A DNA stretch of 27,598 nt from Bacillota bacterium (GCA_023415655.1 JAEZKD010000184.1:1-27598); one strand, 5' to 3'. Counted from the first letter of the stretch, positions 18,153-25,929 are shown. The notes: generated by a model not told the origin, from the sequence alone. Made by a program: numbers and translations.

Positions 18153-18336
18153 ACTTCGCATATATTAGTAATTTCAATTGCCTGTGATTCGCGAGGTTTA
18201 GAATGAGAAGAACCAGGTATATTATGTATTTATTTTGGCTCGCCCACTCAGCCAAACCAAACACATAATATACCTGGTTCTTCTTGATGCTATCATCGAT
18301 ATCACAGGCAATAAGCAAAGTATCGAAATGCGAAGT
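18153..18336. repeat. Nested palindromic element, copy 1
   Basis: A 184-bp element bounded by inverted ACTTCGCA / TGCGAAGT (18153-18160, 18329-18336). Inside lies a 12-bp perfect inverted repeat ATTGCCTGTGAT (18177-18188 with 18301-18312), then a perfect 22-bp arm pair (18206-18227 with 18263-18284). A 35-nt apex contains TTTGGCT..AGCCAAA around CGCCCACTC. It lies 14 bp after the stop of the ThyX-like gene and upstream of the serC promoter. It shares its outer frame and internal spacings with the copy at 19013-19224, but the inner arms differ. Confidence 0.9.
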
Positions 18337-18350
18337 TTAAGTTAACATTA

Positions 18351-18974
18351 TTACTCATTCTCTAATAGAATCATCTCTTTGGCATATGGTAACGTTTTAA
18401 TCCAATCACAAAGTGTATGCCATTCATTTAATTTATGATTTTTTCTAGCATGATATATATTGCTTAAGGTTTCATAGTTTAGAGTACAAGTACGTAATTG
18501 ATTATAGCTCGAAGGCAAGAGCTGAATCAGATCGTACCAATGTTTCTTATCCTTAGTTTCCATATACTGAAGTCTTACACTCTCAAGATATTCAATCCAC
18601 TTTTGAAACTGCTCTTTGGATTCTTCTGTCATATGGTCATGACTAAAATCGTCTAGTTCAAAAGTTTTAGTATGAATCTTGTGCATCGTACTTGTAGAAT
18701 TTGCTACCGTTGCTACTTTATACGTATCATATTCCTTCCACCAGTAAAGTGGAGCCGTAATATCTACACTAACCATAATCTGGCGAATGAATTTGCGATG
18801 ATCACTTCCTGCCTTACATAGACGCTTTGCGAGGGATAAATCATTCTCCCCTAAGACATAATTATGATTATCATCGTAATAACTATCCATTCGCTCCCAG
18901 CTATTCATCGGATTTCTAGCACCTCGAATGGCATTGTCCATATTCATAACAACCCCGTTCTTAACCTCTAGCAT
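18351..18974 (-). CDS. ThyX-fold protein lacking the RHR-x7-S motif
   Basis: A 207-residue protein. By eye it aligns along most of its length with flavin-dependent thymidylate synthase (ThyX, compared with T. maritima ThyX from memory): AIRGAR near the N-terminus; DLSLAKRLCKAG; then a gap-free stretch of about 35 residues from Ile66 with the shared AP at 74-75; and a C-terminal LPSSY...ETLSNIYHARKNHKLNEW matching the ThyX NARSLMNFLNLR..SHAQWE region. The signature RHR-x7-S is replaced by Thr84-Tyr85-Lys86 and Thr94, so normal dTMP synthesis is doubtful. A derived nucleotide-binding or modifying role is possible but unproven. I chose the ATG at 18974, 7 nt after AGGAGG. Related palindromes flank it on both sides. 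Confidence 0.65.
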   Translation of the reverse strand: MLEVKNGVVMNMDNAIRGARNPMNSWERMDSYYDDNHNYVLGENDLSLAKRLCKAGSDHRKFIRQIMVSVDITAPLYWWKEYDTYKVATVANSTSTMHKIHTKTFELDDFSHDHMTEESKEQFQKWIEYLESVRLQYMETKDKKHWYDLIQLLPSSYNQLRTCTLNYETLSNIYHARKNHKLNEWHTLCDWIKTLPYAKEMILLENE

Positions 18975-19012
18975 ACTCATTCCTCCTATTCGTATATTTC
19001 TTATCGTCATAA

Positions 19013-19224
19013 ACTTCGCACATATCAGTTTGCGTGATTGCCTGTGGATATTAGATTTTTAAACAAGAAGAATCATCGGCATCATATGTTTTTTCAGGCT
19101 CGCCAGCTCTCAAGCCGCCAGAAAACATGGCGACTTGAAGGCCATCAAAAACATATGATACCGCTAATTCTTCTTAGCATACTGTTAAAATCACAGGCAA
19201 TGAACAAGTATTCAAGTGCGAAGT
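19013..19224. repeat. Nested palindromic element, copy 2
   Basis: A 212-bp element with the same ends, ACTTCGCA (19013-19020) and TGCGAAGT (19217-19224), and the same internal pair ATTGCCTGTG / CACAGGCAAT (19037-19046, 19192-19201). Left-side spacings are identical to copy 1 (24 and 29 nt); right-side spacings agree within 1 nt. The inner arms (19065-19093 with 19147-19175, 26 of 29 paired) differ from copy 1 apart from the AGAAGAA base. The apex shares GGCTCGCC..CTC..AGCC and adds another small hairpin. It lies between the GltD-like gene and the ThyX-like gene. Confidence 0.9.
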
Positions 19225-19249
19225 TTCGGTTACTAAATCAATCAAAAAC

Positions 19250-20467
19250 CTATAGCGACTGCATGTACTTATCCATGGCGTCTGCTACCATTTTACTGTA
19301 ATGTACCGCTTCCACTACAGTTTTTGCACCATTTACAACGTCACCTGAAGCAAAGATACCAGGACGTGAGGTTTCTCCTGTTTCGTTGGTGACAATTAAG
19401 CCCTTGTCATTGACATTAATACCCTTGGTCTTAGATACAATCTTGTCTTTAGGCCCCTGACTAATTGCAATGATAATCGATTCGGCAGGATATAATTGTG
19501 TACTTCCCTCCACATCGTGCATCTCTCCATCTTCTGTCCAAGTAACCGTCTTCATGATAGGACCTTCTGGTGTTAATTCTACTGTTGATTTACAGAGTTC
19601 AAATTCAACACCCTCAATTTTTGCATATTCCACTTCATGCTTACTTGCACGTATCGTATCACGGTGAGAGTAAACAGTTACTTTTCTAACACCTTTACGA
19701 ATTGCTGTTCTTGCAACATCCATGGCTGAGTTTCCCGCACCAATAATTGCAAGAGATTCCCCAAGATCGTAAGAGTCTGGATTCACTAGATAGTCAATTG
19801 CATAGTGCACGTTACCTAATGTTTCACCTTTTATTCGAAGGGTATTCGGTCTCCATACACCCGTTCCAATAAAGATTGCTAAATATCCATCTCGGAATAA
19901 ATCATCAATCCCAATTGCTCCACCAATGGTTGTATTTGGTCGAATCTTAATACCTAATTCTAACATTTTTTTCTTATATTTATCAAGTATGGTTTTTGGT
20001 AAACGGAATTCTGGGATTCCATATCGTAACACTCCACCAATCTTCTCTCTTGTTTCAAAGATTGTTACGTCATAACCTTTTTTTGCTAATAATATAGAGA
20101 TCGTGATACCTGCTGGACCAGAACCAATTACCGCAGCACGCTTATTCTTTTTTTCTTCCTTATGCAGGTGCATCTGATCAAAATAAGTGCTAGATATATA
20201 GTTCTCAATACTACTGATGTGTACAGGCATTCCTTTTTTATTCAGAATGCAGTGCCCTTCACATTGTTTGTCATGATCACATACTAAAGAACATACAATG
20301 GACAACGGATTGTTCTTAAACACCATTTCCCCTGCTTTTGATATCCCTCCGTTTAGAAGTTCTTGTATCATAATTGGAATCGGTGTACTGATTGGACAAC
20401 CTGTCATACATAATGGTTTTTTACAGTTTAAGCAACGTTTTGCTTCATATACTACATGATCTGCCAT
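19250..20467 (-). CDS. GltD-like NAD(P)-dependent FAD/Fe-S oxidoreductase
   Basis: A 405-residue protein of the glutamate synthase small-subunit type. The N-terminal domain has two cysteine groups, Cys12-15-20-24 and Cys59-63-69-73, which should bind [4Fe-4S] clusters. The FAD motif is AAVIGSGPAG (111-120) with Glu138 ending the fold, and the NAD(P) motif is AIIGAGNSAMDVA. The C-terminus has the FASGDVVNGAKTVVEAV segment. It could be a glutamate synthase small subunit, or a related electron-transfer flavoprotein (NfnB/SudA or pyrimidine dehydrogenase type). No gltB large subunit is nearby, so the partner is unknown. GAGAGGAG precedes the ATG, and a good promoter lies upstream. Confidence 0.85.
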   Translation of the reverse strand: MADHVVYEAKRCLNCKKPLCMTGCPISTPIPIMIQELLNGGISKAGEMVFKNNPLSIVCSLVCDHDKQCEGHCILNKKGMPVHISSIENYISSTYFDQMHLHKEEKKNKRAAVIGSGPAGITISILLAKKGYDVTIFETREKIGGVLRYGIPEFRLPKTILDKYKKKMLELGIKIRPNTTIGGAIGIDDLFRDGYLAIFIGTGVWRPNTLRIKGETLGNVHYAIDYLVNPDSYDLGESLAIIGAGNSAMDVARTAIRKGVRKVTVYSHRDTIRASKHEVEYAKIEGVEFELCKSTVELTPEGPIMKTVTWTEDGEMHDVEGSTQLYPAESIIIAISQGPKDKIVSKTKGINVNDKGLIVTNETGETSRPGIFASGDVVNGAKTVVEAVHYSKMVADAMDKYMQSL

Positions 20468-20530
20468 GTGATATCTCCTCTCAAGTTATCTAAAATCGCC
20501 ATAACAGCGAATCGATTTCGTGCAGAATTA

Positions 20531-20558
20531 ATTATACCGATTCTATCTCAAATTACAA
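20531..20558 (-). promoter_or_regulatory. Promoter of the GltD-like gene
   Basis: Minus strand TTGTAA (20558-20553), a 16-nt spacer and TATAAT (20536-20531), about 63 nt upstream of the start codon. Confidence 0.65.
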
Positions 20559-20594
20559 GAATCGTTAATTTATTGTCGATATTACATAGTTTTT

Positions 20595-21974
20595 TCAGAT
20601 TTTTTCAGAAATTATTAACATCTCATCCAACTTTTGCTCAACATCTTTTGGTCTAATATCCTTTCGTATTTTATAATGAAAGTCTCCAATGATGTTCGTA
20701 ACTAACTCATTTAGACGTTGTAAAGAAAAGTCCTTTCCTCGATAGCCACCTAAAATATAATGCTTCTTGGCAAGCTCCTCGGTATAATCGCTTAAGCGAT
20801 AGACTTGTAGTCCATAACCTTTTACTCTCTCATAATGAGTAACCGTCGGAATAAGCAATGCTTCCTTAATAAATGTATTACTCCCCACCTTGACAATCGT
20901 TACCTGCGCCATTCCACCTAGCATACGATCTGTATAATCCATCGTTGATACATAATTACCAAGCGAGTAATACACTAACATTCTATGTCCATCTTCACCA
21001 AGCACCCATTCCACAGGCTGTAATACATGAGGATGGGTACCGATTACTAGGTCAACACCTTCTTTCGCAAATAGCTGAGCCCAATGTTTCTGGTATTTAT
21101 TTGGTTGATACACATATTCACTCCCCCAATGTGGGAATACAATAATAAAATCAGATACCTCTTTGGCTTTTTTGATATCAAGCTTTACTTTAGCTTCTAC
21201 TAATAGATCTACCATATAGTCTTTATCCTTTGGCACTGGGATTCCATTGGTGCCATAGGTATAATTCAGTAGAGCAAAACGAATTCCGTTCTTTTCAACT
21301 ACCTTGATTGCTTGATTGCTTTGTTTGGAAGCATGTATTCCTAATACTGTTATTTCCTTTTGTTGACTCCAATAGTTTAAGGTTTTCTCAATCCCAAAAA
21401 TCCCCATATCCATAACATGGTTTGTTGCATGTAATACAACATCAAAGCCAGCATTGATAATTGCATCACCTACAAAGATAGGTGAATTAAATCTTGGATA
21501 CCCAGAATAGCCCATTTCCTTGGTCCCAAATATTGTTTCTTGGTTAATTACTGCAAGATCTGCATTCGTAAAATCCTCTTTCATCTGTTCAAAGATATGA
21601 TCAAAATTGTAGGTGCCACCCTTTAATTCACCACTTTGTATTACTTTTTTATGTAACAAGTCATCACCGATTGCAACTAAAGTAACCTCCATCGGTTGTG
21701 GAGTTGGAGTTACAACCAACGAAGGTGTGGGGCTTTTTGTAAGCGTTGGGCTTTGCGTTGGAGCATTCGTAAAATTAGGACTTTCCGTAACTGTTAAGCC
21801 TTCACTAGATATAACAGTTTCATTCGTCTGGTTCGAATCATTTGCTTGTCCATTTCCTCCCAAGATCGCCAGTGTATCGACCACACTCTCTTTGGTACGA
21901 TTTGTTCTCCCACAACTTACAAAGCTAAGAATCAATACCATTAATATCCCTAGGAAGCGTTTCTTCCTCTTCAT
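20595..21974 (-). CDS. CapA-like lipoprotein (PGA_cap metallophosphatase fold)
   Basis: A 459-residue predicted lipoprotein. The signal peptide ends in SFVSC with Cys21. A Thr/Ser/Pro-rich linker (about 50-95) is followed by a CapA domain (about 97-400). Metallophosphatase-like motifs are AIGDDLLH (101-108), INQET (143-147), HATNHVMDMG, FPHWGSEYVYQP and IGTHPHVLQPVEW, then YYSLGNYVS. The family is named after poly-gamma-glutamate capsule synthesis, but solitary members like this have no proven role. No capB, capC or pgsE is nearby. I chose the ATG at 21974, 7 nt from GGAGG; the frame stays open for 14 codons upstream without a better start. It has a strong promoter and appears monocistronic. 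Confidence 0.9.
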   Translation of the reverse strand: MKRKKRFLGILMVLILSFVSCGRTNRTKESVVDTLAILGGNGQANDSNQTNETVISSEGLTVTESPNFTNAPTQSPTLTKSPTPSLVVTPTPQPMEVTLVAIGDDLLHKKVIQSGELKGGTYNFDHIFEQMKEDFTNADLAVINQETIFGTKEMGYSGYPRFNSPIFVGDAIINAGFDVVLHATNHVMDMGIFGIEKTLNYWSQQKEITVLGIHASKQSNQAIKVVEKNGIRFALLNYTYGTNGIPVPKDKDYMVDLLVEAKVKLDIKKAKEVSDFIIVFPHWGSEYVYQPNKYQKHWAQLFAKEGVDLVIGTHPHVLQPVEWVLGEDGHRMLVYYSLGNYVSTMDYTDRMLGGMAQVTIVKVGSNTFIKEALLIPTVTHYERVKGYGLQVYRLSDYTEELAKKHYILGGYRGKDFSLQRLNELVTNIIGDFHYKIRKDIRPKDVEQKLDEMLIISEKI

Positions 21975-22014
21975 TTTGTCCCCTCCTAAAAATTCCCAAT
22001 TATTTACTCCACTC

Positions 22015-22044
22015 AATATACCACGAGTTGTAAATAAATGTCAA
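22015..22044 (-). promoter_or_regulatory. Promoter of the CapA-like gene
   Basis: Minus strand TTGACA (22044-22039), an 18-nt spacer and TATATT (22020-22015), about 40 nt upstream of the start codon. Confidence 0.75.
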
Positions 22045-22180
22045 TCTTTCCAACTCCAAAGAAATCCATTGCAAAAATGAGAATACTTCTATATATTGAA
22101 GTAAGAGATTATATTATTAGGAATAATAAAGTAAGAACTCTTTGTGAGTGAATGAAGCTATAAATATAAAGGGGATAACT

Positions 22181-23182
22181 ATGTGTAACAAAAAACGTAT
22201 TTTATTACTTACAACCGGTGGTACGATTGCATCGTTATCCGGTAATGATGGCTTAGCACCTGGCGTTGCTGGGATTGACTTAAAGCAAAGTATTGATCAA
22301 CTTCTAGCTGGTGCCTATGAAATTACAGTAAAGGATATTCTTCATCTTGATAGTTCTAATATACAGCCAGAGGAATGGATCTTTATCGGGCAGAATGTAT
22401 ACGATAACGCTCTTGATTATGATGGAATTGTTATTACTCATGGGACAGATACCATGGCTTATACTGCCTCTATTCTATCCTTTACCTTGCGCAACATACC
22501 AATCCCAGTTGTTTTGACGGGATCACAGCTTCCATTATCACATCCATTGACGGATGCCTTTGATAATCTTCGATATGCATTTGCTATGGCTGCTTCTTCA
22601 GTACCAGGTATCTTCCTTGCCTTCCACCGAAAGATTATACTTGGATGTCGCGCAGTAAAAGTACGTACCACTGGCTTTGATGCATTCGAAAGTGTAAACT
22701 ATCCTTTGATTGCAACCATTGATTCCAAAGGGTTGAATATTAATGAAAAGGTGTTACCTGTAAATCATGGCCCTTTCGAATTTAGCTCACAGCTAGATAC
22801 CAACGTATTTTTAATCAAGCTTACTCCAGGCTTAAATCCTAAGATTTTTGATATGTTAGTTGAGATGAATTATCGTGGTATTGTCATTGAAGCTTTTGGT
22901 TCTGGTGGTTTGCATTTTATCAATCGTAACCTGATTGAGAAACTCAAAAAATTAATTGACTTAAATGTTGCAGTTGTAGTAACCAGCCAATGTCTCTATG
23001 AACGCAGTGATTTATCCATCTATCAAGCTGGGCAATTAGCTCTAAATCAAGGAGTTATTCCTGCTTATGATATGACAACAGAAGCTGTAGTGACAAAATT
23101 AAGCTGGGCTCTTGGTCAAACAAATGAAATGCAAGAAATTAGGACGATATTTAAAACAAATTATGTTGGTGAAATTTCATAG
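22181..23182 (+). CDS. ansA: L-asparaginase, bacterial type I-like
   Basis: Hydrolyses asparagine to aspartate and ammonia. The 333-residue protein has both active-site threonine motifs: TTGGTIAS with Thr15, and ITHGTDTMAYTAS with Thr89-Asp90. A lysine-containing segment follows (GCRAVKVRTTGFDAFES). No signal peptide is visible, so it is probably the cytoplasmic type. I chose the ATG at 22181, with AAAGGGGA ending 5 nt upstream; a GTG start 11 codons earlier lacks a clear ribosome binding site. A hairpin terminator follows, so it is likely monocistronic and separate from glmS. Confidence 0.93.
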   Translation: MCNKKRILLLTTGGTIASLSGNDGLAPGVAGIDLKQSIDQLLAGAYEITVKDILHLDSSNIQPEEWIFIGQNVYDNALDYDGIVITHGTDTMAYTASILSFTLRNIPIPVVLTGSQLPLSHPLTDAFDNLRYAFAMAASSVPGIFLAFHRKIILGCRAVKVRTTGFDAFESVNYPLIATIDSKGLNINEKVLPVNHGPFEFSSQLDTNVFLIKLTPGLNPKIFDMLVEMNYRGIVIEAFGSGGLHFINRNLIEKLKKLIDLNVAVVVTSQCLYERSDLSIYQAGQLALNQGVIPAYDMTTEAVVTKLSWALGQTNEMQEIRTIFKTNYVGEIS

Positions 23183-23219
23183 TTCTGAAATTAAAACAAA
23201 AGCATATATTACTATAAGG

Positions 23220-23268
23220 ATTGGTAGCTAAAGCATATATATCATATGCCTTAGCTACCAATTTAATA
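23220..23268 (+). terminator. Terminator of the asparaginase gene
   Basis: ATTGGTAGCTAA.GCATAT pairs with its complement over about 19 bp with a single mismatch (23220-23262), followed by TTAATATA. The T run is weak, but the stem is long and lies 38 nt past the stop codon. Confidence 0.7.
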
Positions 23269-23280
23269 TACAACCAACAC

Positions 23281-23342
23281 TGATACGTTGCATTTGTATC
23301 AGCGAAAGTACCATCTCTATGCTTTCCTTTAGTAAAAGCATA
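23281..23342. other. Two small hairpins upstream of the glmS promoter
   Basis: TGATAC-n9-GTATCA (23281-23301) and TATGCTTT-n9-AAAGCATA (23318-23342) lie between the asparaginase terminator and the glmS promoter. They might be operators or decayed terminators. I see no gene in this stretch. Confidence 0.35.
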
Positions 23343-23353
23343 GATTTTTAGTA

Positions 23354-23382
23354 TGGACAATTTTTTTTGTCTATAGTAATAT
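23354..23382 (+). promoter_or_regulatory. Promoter of glmS
   Basis: TGGACA (23354-23359), a 17-nt spacer and TAATAT (23377-23382). Transcription would begin near 23390, about 75 nt before the ribozyme cleavage site. Confidence 0.6.
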
Positions 23383-23462
23383 ATATTTATGCTTGTCCGA
23401 GGCATTGTTAGGATGGATATCATCCAAAGACAGAAATGTTTTCCTAGGATTAGGATAAAATT

Positions 23463-23615
23463 AGCGCCATGCACCTTTGTCGGACGTGATATGATACAAA
23501 GGTTAACGAGGTAGAGGGTTATCGAAATATTCGGCGGATGCTCTCTCGTGTAGTTTGAACACGTGATGTACTGAGAAATTCACAGGTAACTGTTACACAA
23601 AAGCAGTACAATCAG
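23463..23615 (+). ncRNA. glmS self-cleaving ribozyme / riboswitch
   Basis: The conserved core is clear: AGCGCC at the cleavage site (between A23463 and G23464), a stem ACCTTTGT/ACAAAGGT (23473-23480 with 23496-23503), ACGAGG (23505-23510), AGAGGGTTATCGAAAT and TCGGCGGATGCTCTCTC. Peripheral helices follow: CGTGT/ACACG (about 23547-23563) and TGTACTG/CAGTACA (23567-23573 with 23604-23610). Glucosamine-6-phosphate acts as cofactor for cleavage, which destabilises the mRNA and lowers glmS expression. The 3-prime boundary is approximate. It ends about 45 nt before the glmS ATG. Confidence 0.95.
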
Positions 23616-23661
23616 ACGATTTCGCACTTTTGCAAACTAAATAAAGAAAAGGAGAATCGTT

Positions 23662-25503
23662 ATGTGTGGAATTATTGGATTTACCGGTCACTTAAATTCG
23701 GCCGAAGTGCTTTTACAAGGATTAGGAGAATTAGAGTATCGCGGTTATGACAGTGCAGGGATTGCATGCTTTACAGATCAAGGGATTAAGGTAATGAAAG
23801 CAGTGGGAAAGGTAGCTTCATTAAAGGAAGCAGTTCCAAATGACTTTTACGCAACTTGTGGAATTGGTCACACAAGATGGGCTACTCATGGAGGAGTATC
23901 TGAAGTCAATGCTCATCCTCATCGTTTCGGTAAGGTTACACTCATCCACAATGGTATTATTGAAAACTACCATGAATTAGAGAATGAACTAGCAAAAACT
24001 GGTCGTTATCCTGTTTCTCAAACAGATACCGAAATTGCTGCTATGCTTCTTGACAGCCTTTATGATGGAGATGCTTATCTAACCATTAAAAAAGCGGTGA
24101 AGAGATTAGAAGGTGCTTATGCCTTCTTAATTATGTTTGAAGATCAACCAGAGGTCATCTATTGCATCCGTAAGGGAAGTCCATTGGTTGCTTGCCAGAC
24201 AGAACAAGGAAGTGTCATTGCTTCTGATATGGTAGCATTACTTCGTTACTCCAAGGATTACTTTGTCTTACCAGAATATGAAATAGCAAAAATGACAAAG
24301 ACCTCGATTACGGTTACAACATTGGAAGGGGAACTCGTTGCTCCAGAGATGCTTAGCGTGACTTGGGATACCTCTGCTGCTCAAAAGAATGGTTTTAAGC
24401 ACTATATGAAAAAAGAAATCTTTGAACACCCAGAAGCAATTTTACGTACAATATCCCCAAGAATTCATAAAACTTCAACAAAAGATGGGCATGAATTAAT
24501 CTTACCAGACTTTAGTGCAGACTCCATTCAAGATTCTATCTTTGATGGTGTCAATCGCATTATCATCACTGCTTGTGGTACAGCAATGCATGCTGGTCTA
24601 ATGGGAAAAGTACTATTTGAGCGCCTTCTTCGTATTCCTGTTACGGTAGATATCGCTTCTGAGTTCCGTTATCAGGATCCAATCATGGACTCCAATACGT
24701 TAGTAATTACAGTCTCTCAATCTGGTGAAACAGCGGATACCTTAGCAGCACTTCGTCTTGCCAAAAATGCTGGTGCCAAAACCTTATCCATTGTTAATGT
24801 AAAAGGCTCTTCGATTGCCCGTGAAAGTGACTATGTATTCTATACTCATGCTGGTCCAGAAATTGCAGTTGCAAGTACCAAAGCATATACGGCTCAGCTA
24901 TCTGCTTTCTATATGCTAGCTTTCCGTTTTGCTTATTACAAAGGTCGCCTTACAGAAACAGAGGTCTCAAATTATATGCATTCTCTCTTAGGTACCGTAC
25001 CTGCAATTGAGGAAGTGTTAAAACAAACAGAATATATCAAAGGAATCAGTAAGTCATTAGTAACTGCAGAGAATCTGTTCTTTATCGGTCGTGGTATGGA
25101 TTCAGCTCTTGCATGTGAGGGCTCAATTAAATTAAAAGAAATTACCTACATTCATTCTGAAGCTTATGCTGCAGGCGAATTAAAACATGGTACTCTTTCT
25201 CTTATTACAGAGAACGTACCAGTAATAGCACTCGCAACTCAAAGTGATGTACTTTCTAAGATGATTTCTAATATCAAAGAAGTTCGTGCTAGAGGAGCTA
25301 AGGTAATCTGCATTACAACAGAGGATGCTAAGATTGAAAGTAATATCTACGATTCGAAAATCGTAATCCCATCCATCGATGATGTATTTGCCCCATTTGC
25401 AGCCGCTGTTGTATTACAGCTCATTGCTTATTACACCTCTGCTGCTCGTGGTCTTGATGTAGATCAGCCTAGAAACCTAGCAAAATCGGTAACGGTAGAG
25501 TAA
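23662..25503 (+). CDS. glmS: Glutamine-fructose-6-phosphate aminotransferase (isomerizing)
   Basis: Makes glucosamine-6-phosphate from fructose-6-phosphate and glutamine, the first step towards UDP-GlcNAc and peptidoglycan. The 613-residue protein starts MCGIIGF, with Cys2 as the glutaminase nucleophile once Met is removed. The class II amidotransferase domain (about 1-240) has GIGHTRWATHG and GIIENYHELE. Two SIS domains follow, with SQSGETADTL in the first and ACEGSIKLKEITYIHSEAY and GELKHGTLSL in the second. The C-terminus ends in the conserved LAKSVTVE. GGAGA lies 8 nt before the ATG. Expression is controlled by the ribozyme immediately upstream. Confidence 0.98.
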   Translation: MCGIIGFTGHLNSAEVLLQGLGELEYRGYDSAGIACFTDQGIKVMKAVGKVASLKEAVPNDFYATCGIGHTRWATHGGVSEVNAHPHRFGKVTLIHNGIIENYHELENELAKTGRYPVSQTDTEIAAMLLDSLYDGDAYLTIKKAVKRLEGAYAFLIMFEDQPEVIYCIRKGSPLVACQTEQGSVIASDMVALLRYSKDYFVLPEYEIAKMTKTSITVTTLEGELVAPEMLSVTWDTSAAQKNGFKHYMKKEIFEHPEAILRTISPRIHKTSTKDGHELILPDFSADSIQDSIFDGVNRIIITACGTAMHAGLMGKVLFERLLRIPVTVDIASEFRYQDPIMDSNTLVITVSQSGETADTLAALRLAKNAGAKTLSIVNVKGSSIARESDYVFYTHAGPEIAVASTKAYTAQLSAFYMLAFRFAYYKGRLTETEVSNYMHSLLGTVPAIEEVLKQTEYIKGISKSLVTAENLFFIGRGMDSALACEGSIKLKEITYIHSEAYAAGELKHGTLSLITENVPVIALATQSDVLSKMISNIKEVRARGAKVICITTEDAKIESNIYDSKIVIPSIDDVFAPFAAAVVLQLIAYYTSAARGLDVDQPRNLAKSVTVE

Positions 25504-25532
25504 TCAATACTACCTTGTAACAAATGTTGTGA

Positions 25533-25597
25533 GTTCTCAAATAGTTTGAGAATGTTCTCAAAAAGCTTGAGAAAAGTTCTCAAAAAGTTTGAGAAAA
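25533..25597. repeat. Three tandem 21-22 bp palindromes after glmS
   Basis: Three head-to-tail units at 25533-25553, 25554-25575 and 25576-25597 each have the form GTTCTCAAA..TTTGAGAA (the middle one AAGCTTGAGAA). Each is self-complementary. They begin 30 nt after the glmS stop codon. A period of about two helical turns would place three operators on one face of the DNA; as RNA they would form three short hairpins without proper T runs. Confidence 0.85.
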
Positions 25598-25680
25598 ATG
25601 TTGTCAGATGGTTTGTAAATTTCATTTTACGTTTTTGAGTATTACTCAATGTAAATTATCACTTGGTTCTTTAAATATGC

Positions 25681-25715
25681 AGAGAGGTACTAATAGTACC
25701 TCTCTGTTCTATTTT
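25681..25715 (+). terminator. Probable terminator downstream of glmS
   Basis: Perfect 10-bp stem AGAGAGGTAC/GTACCTCTCT (25681-25690 with 25696-25705), 5-nt loop, then GTTCTATTTT. The tail is moderately T-rich. Confidence 0.65.
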
Positions 25716-25726
25716 GAGGTGAGAAA

Positions 25727-25813
25727 ATGGCTGATAGACTTTTAAGACATCCAGTACCCTTTATAAAGAAAAGGTTCAAGACTTACACAGAATCATACAA
25801 TTCCACTGTTTAA
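25727..25813 (+). CDS. Possible 28-residue basic small protein
   Basis: A short reading frame that starts MADRLLRHPVPFIKKRF and ends ..NSTV. GAGG lies 7 nt before the ATG, which is good register. It is rich in Arg and Lys. It sits just past the glmS terminator and no promoter is obvious, so it may be chance. I recognise no family. Confidence 0.2.
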   Translation: MADRLLRHPVPFIKKRFKTYTESYNSTV

Positions 25814-25840
25814 TCCATCTATGCTTCCCTTTTCTTAATA

Positions 25841-25898
25841 TATAAAAATAGCGGGACTATATTTTTACATTCATTCCAGTATCCATAAGCCCCGCCAT
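25841..25898 (-). terminator. Terminator of the flotillin gene
   Basis: On the minus strand an 11-bp stem around GCGGG/CCCGC (25848-25858 with 25888-25898) is closed by two G-U pairs that would be A-C mismatches on the plus strand, so it serves the minus transcript. The loop is long (about 29 nt). TTTTTATA follows. Confidence 0.65.
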
Positions 25899-25929
25899 TC
25901 TATATTATTTATTTATTGCCGTATGTATT

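Noticed and set aside
18127..18318. A 63-codon open frame on the minus strand
   Set aside because: It lies almost wholly within palindromic element 1, has no ribosome binding site, and its sequence is explained by the inverted repeat.
18153..19224. REP/RAYT (Y1 transposase) system
   Set aside because: Palindromes flank a gene, as with RAYTs, but the encoded protein has no HUH motif and no Y1 tyrosine context; it resembles ThyX instead.
23151..23474. A 107-codon open frame on the minus strand
   Set aside because: It runs antisense across the asparaginase terminator, glmS promoter and ribozyme start; composition is not protein-like and these other features explain the stretch.
25533..25597. 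CRISPR array
   Set aside because: Units are directly adjacent without unique spacers, are only three in number, and no cas gene is near.
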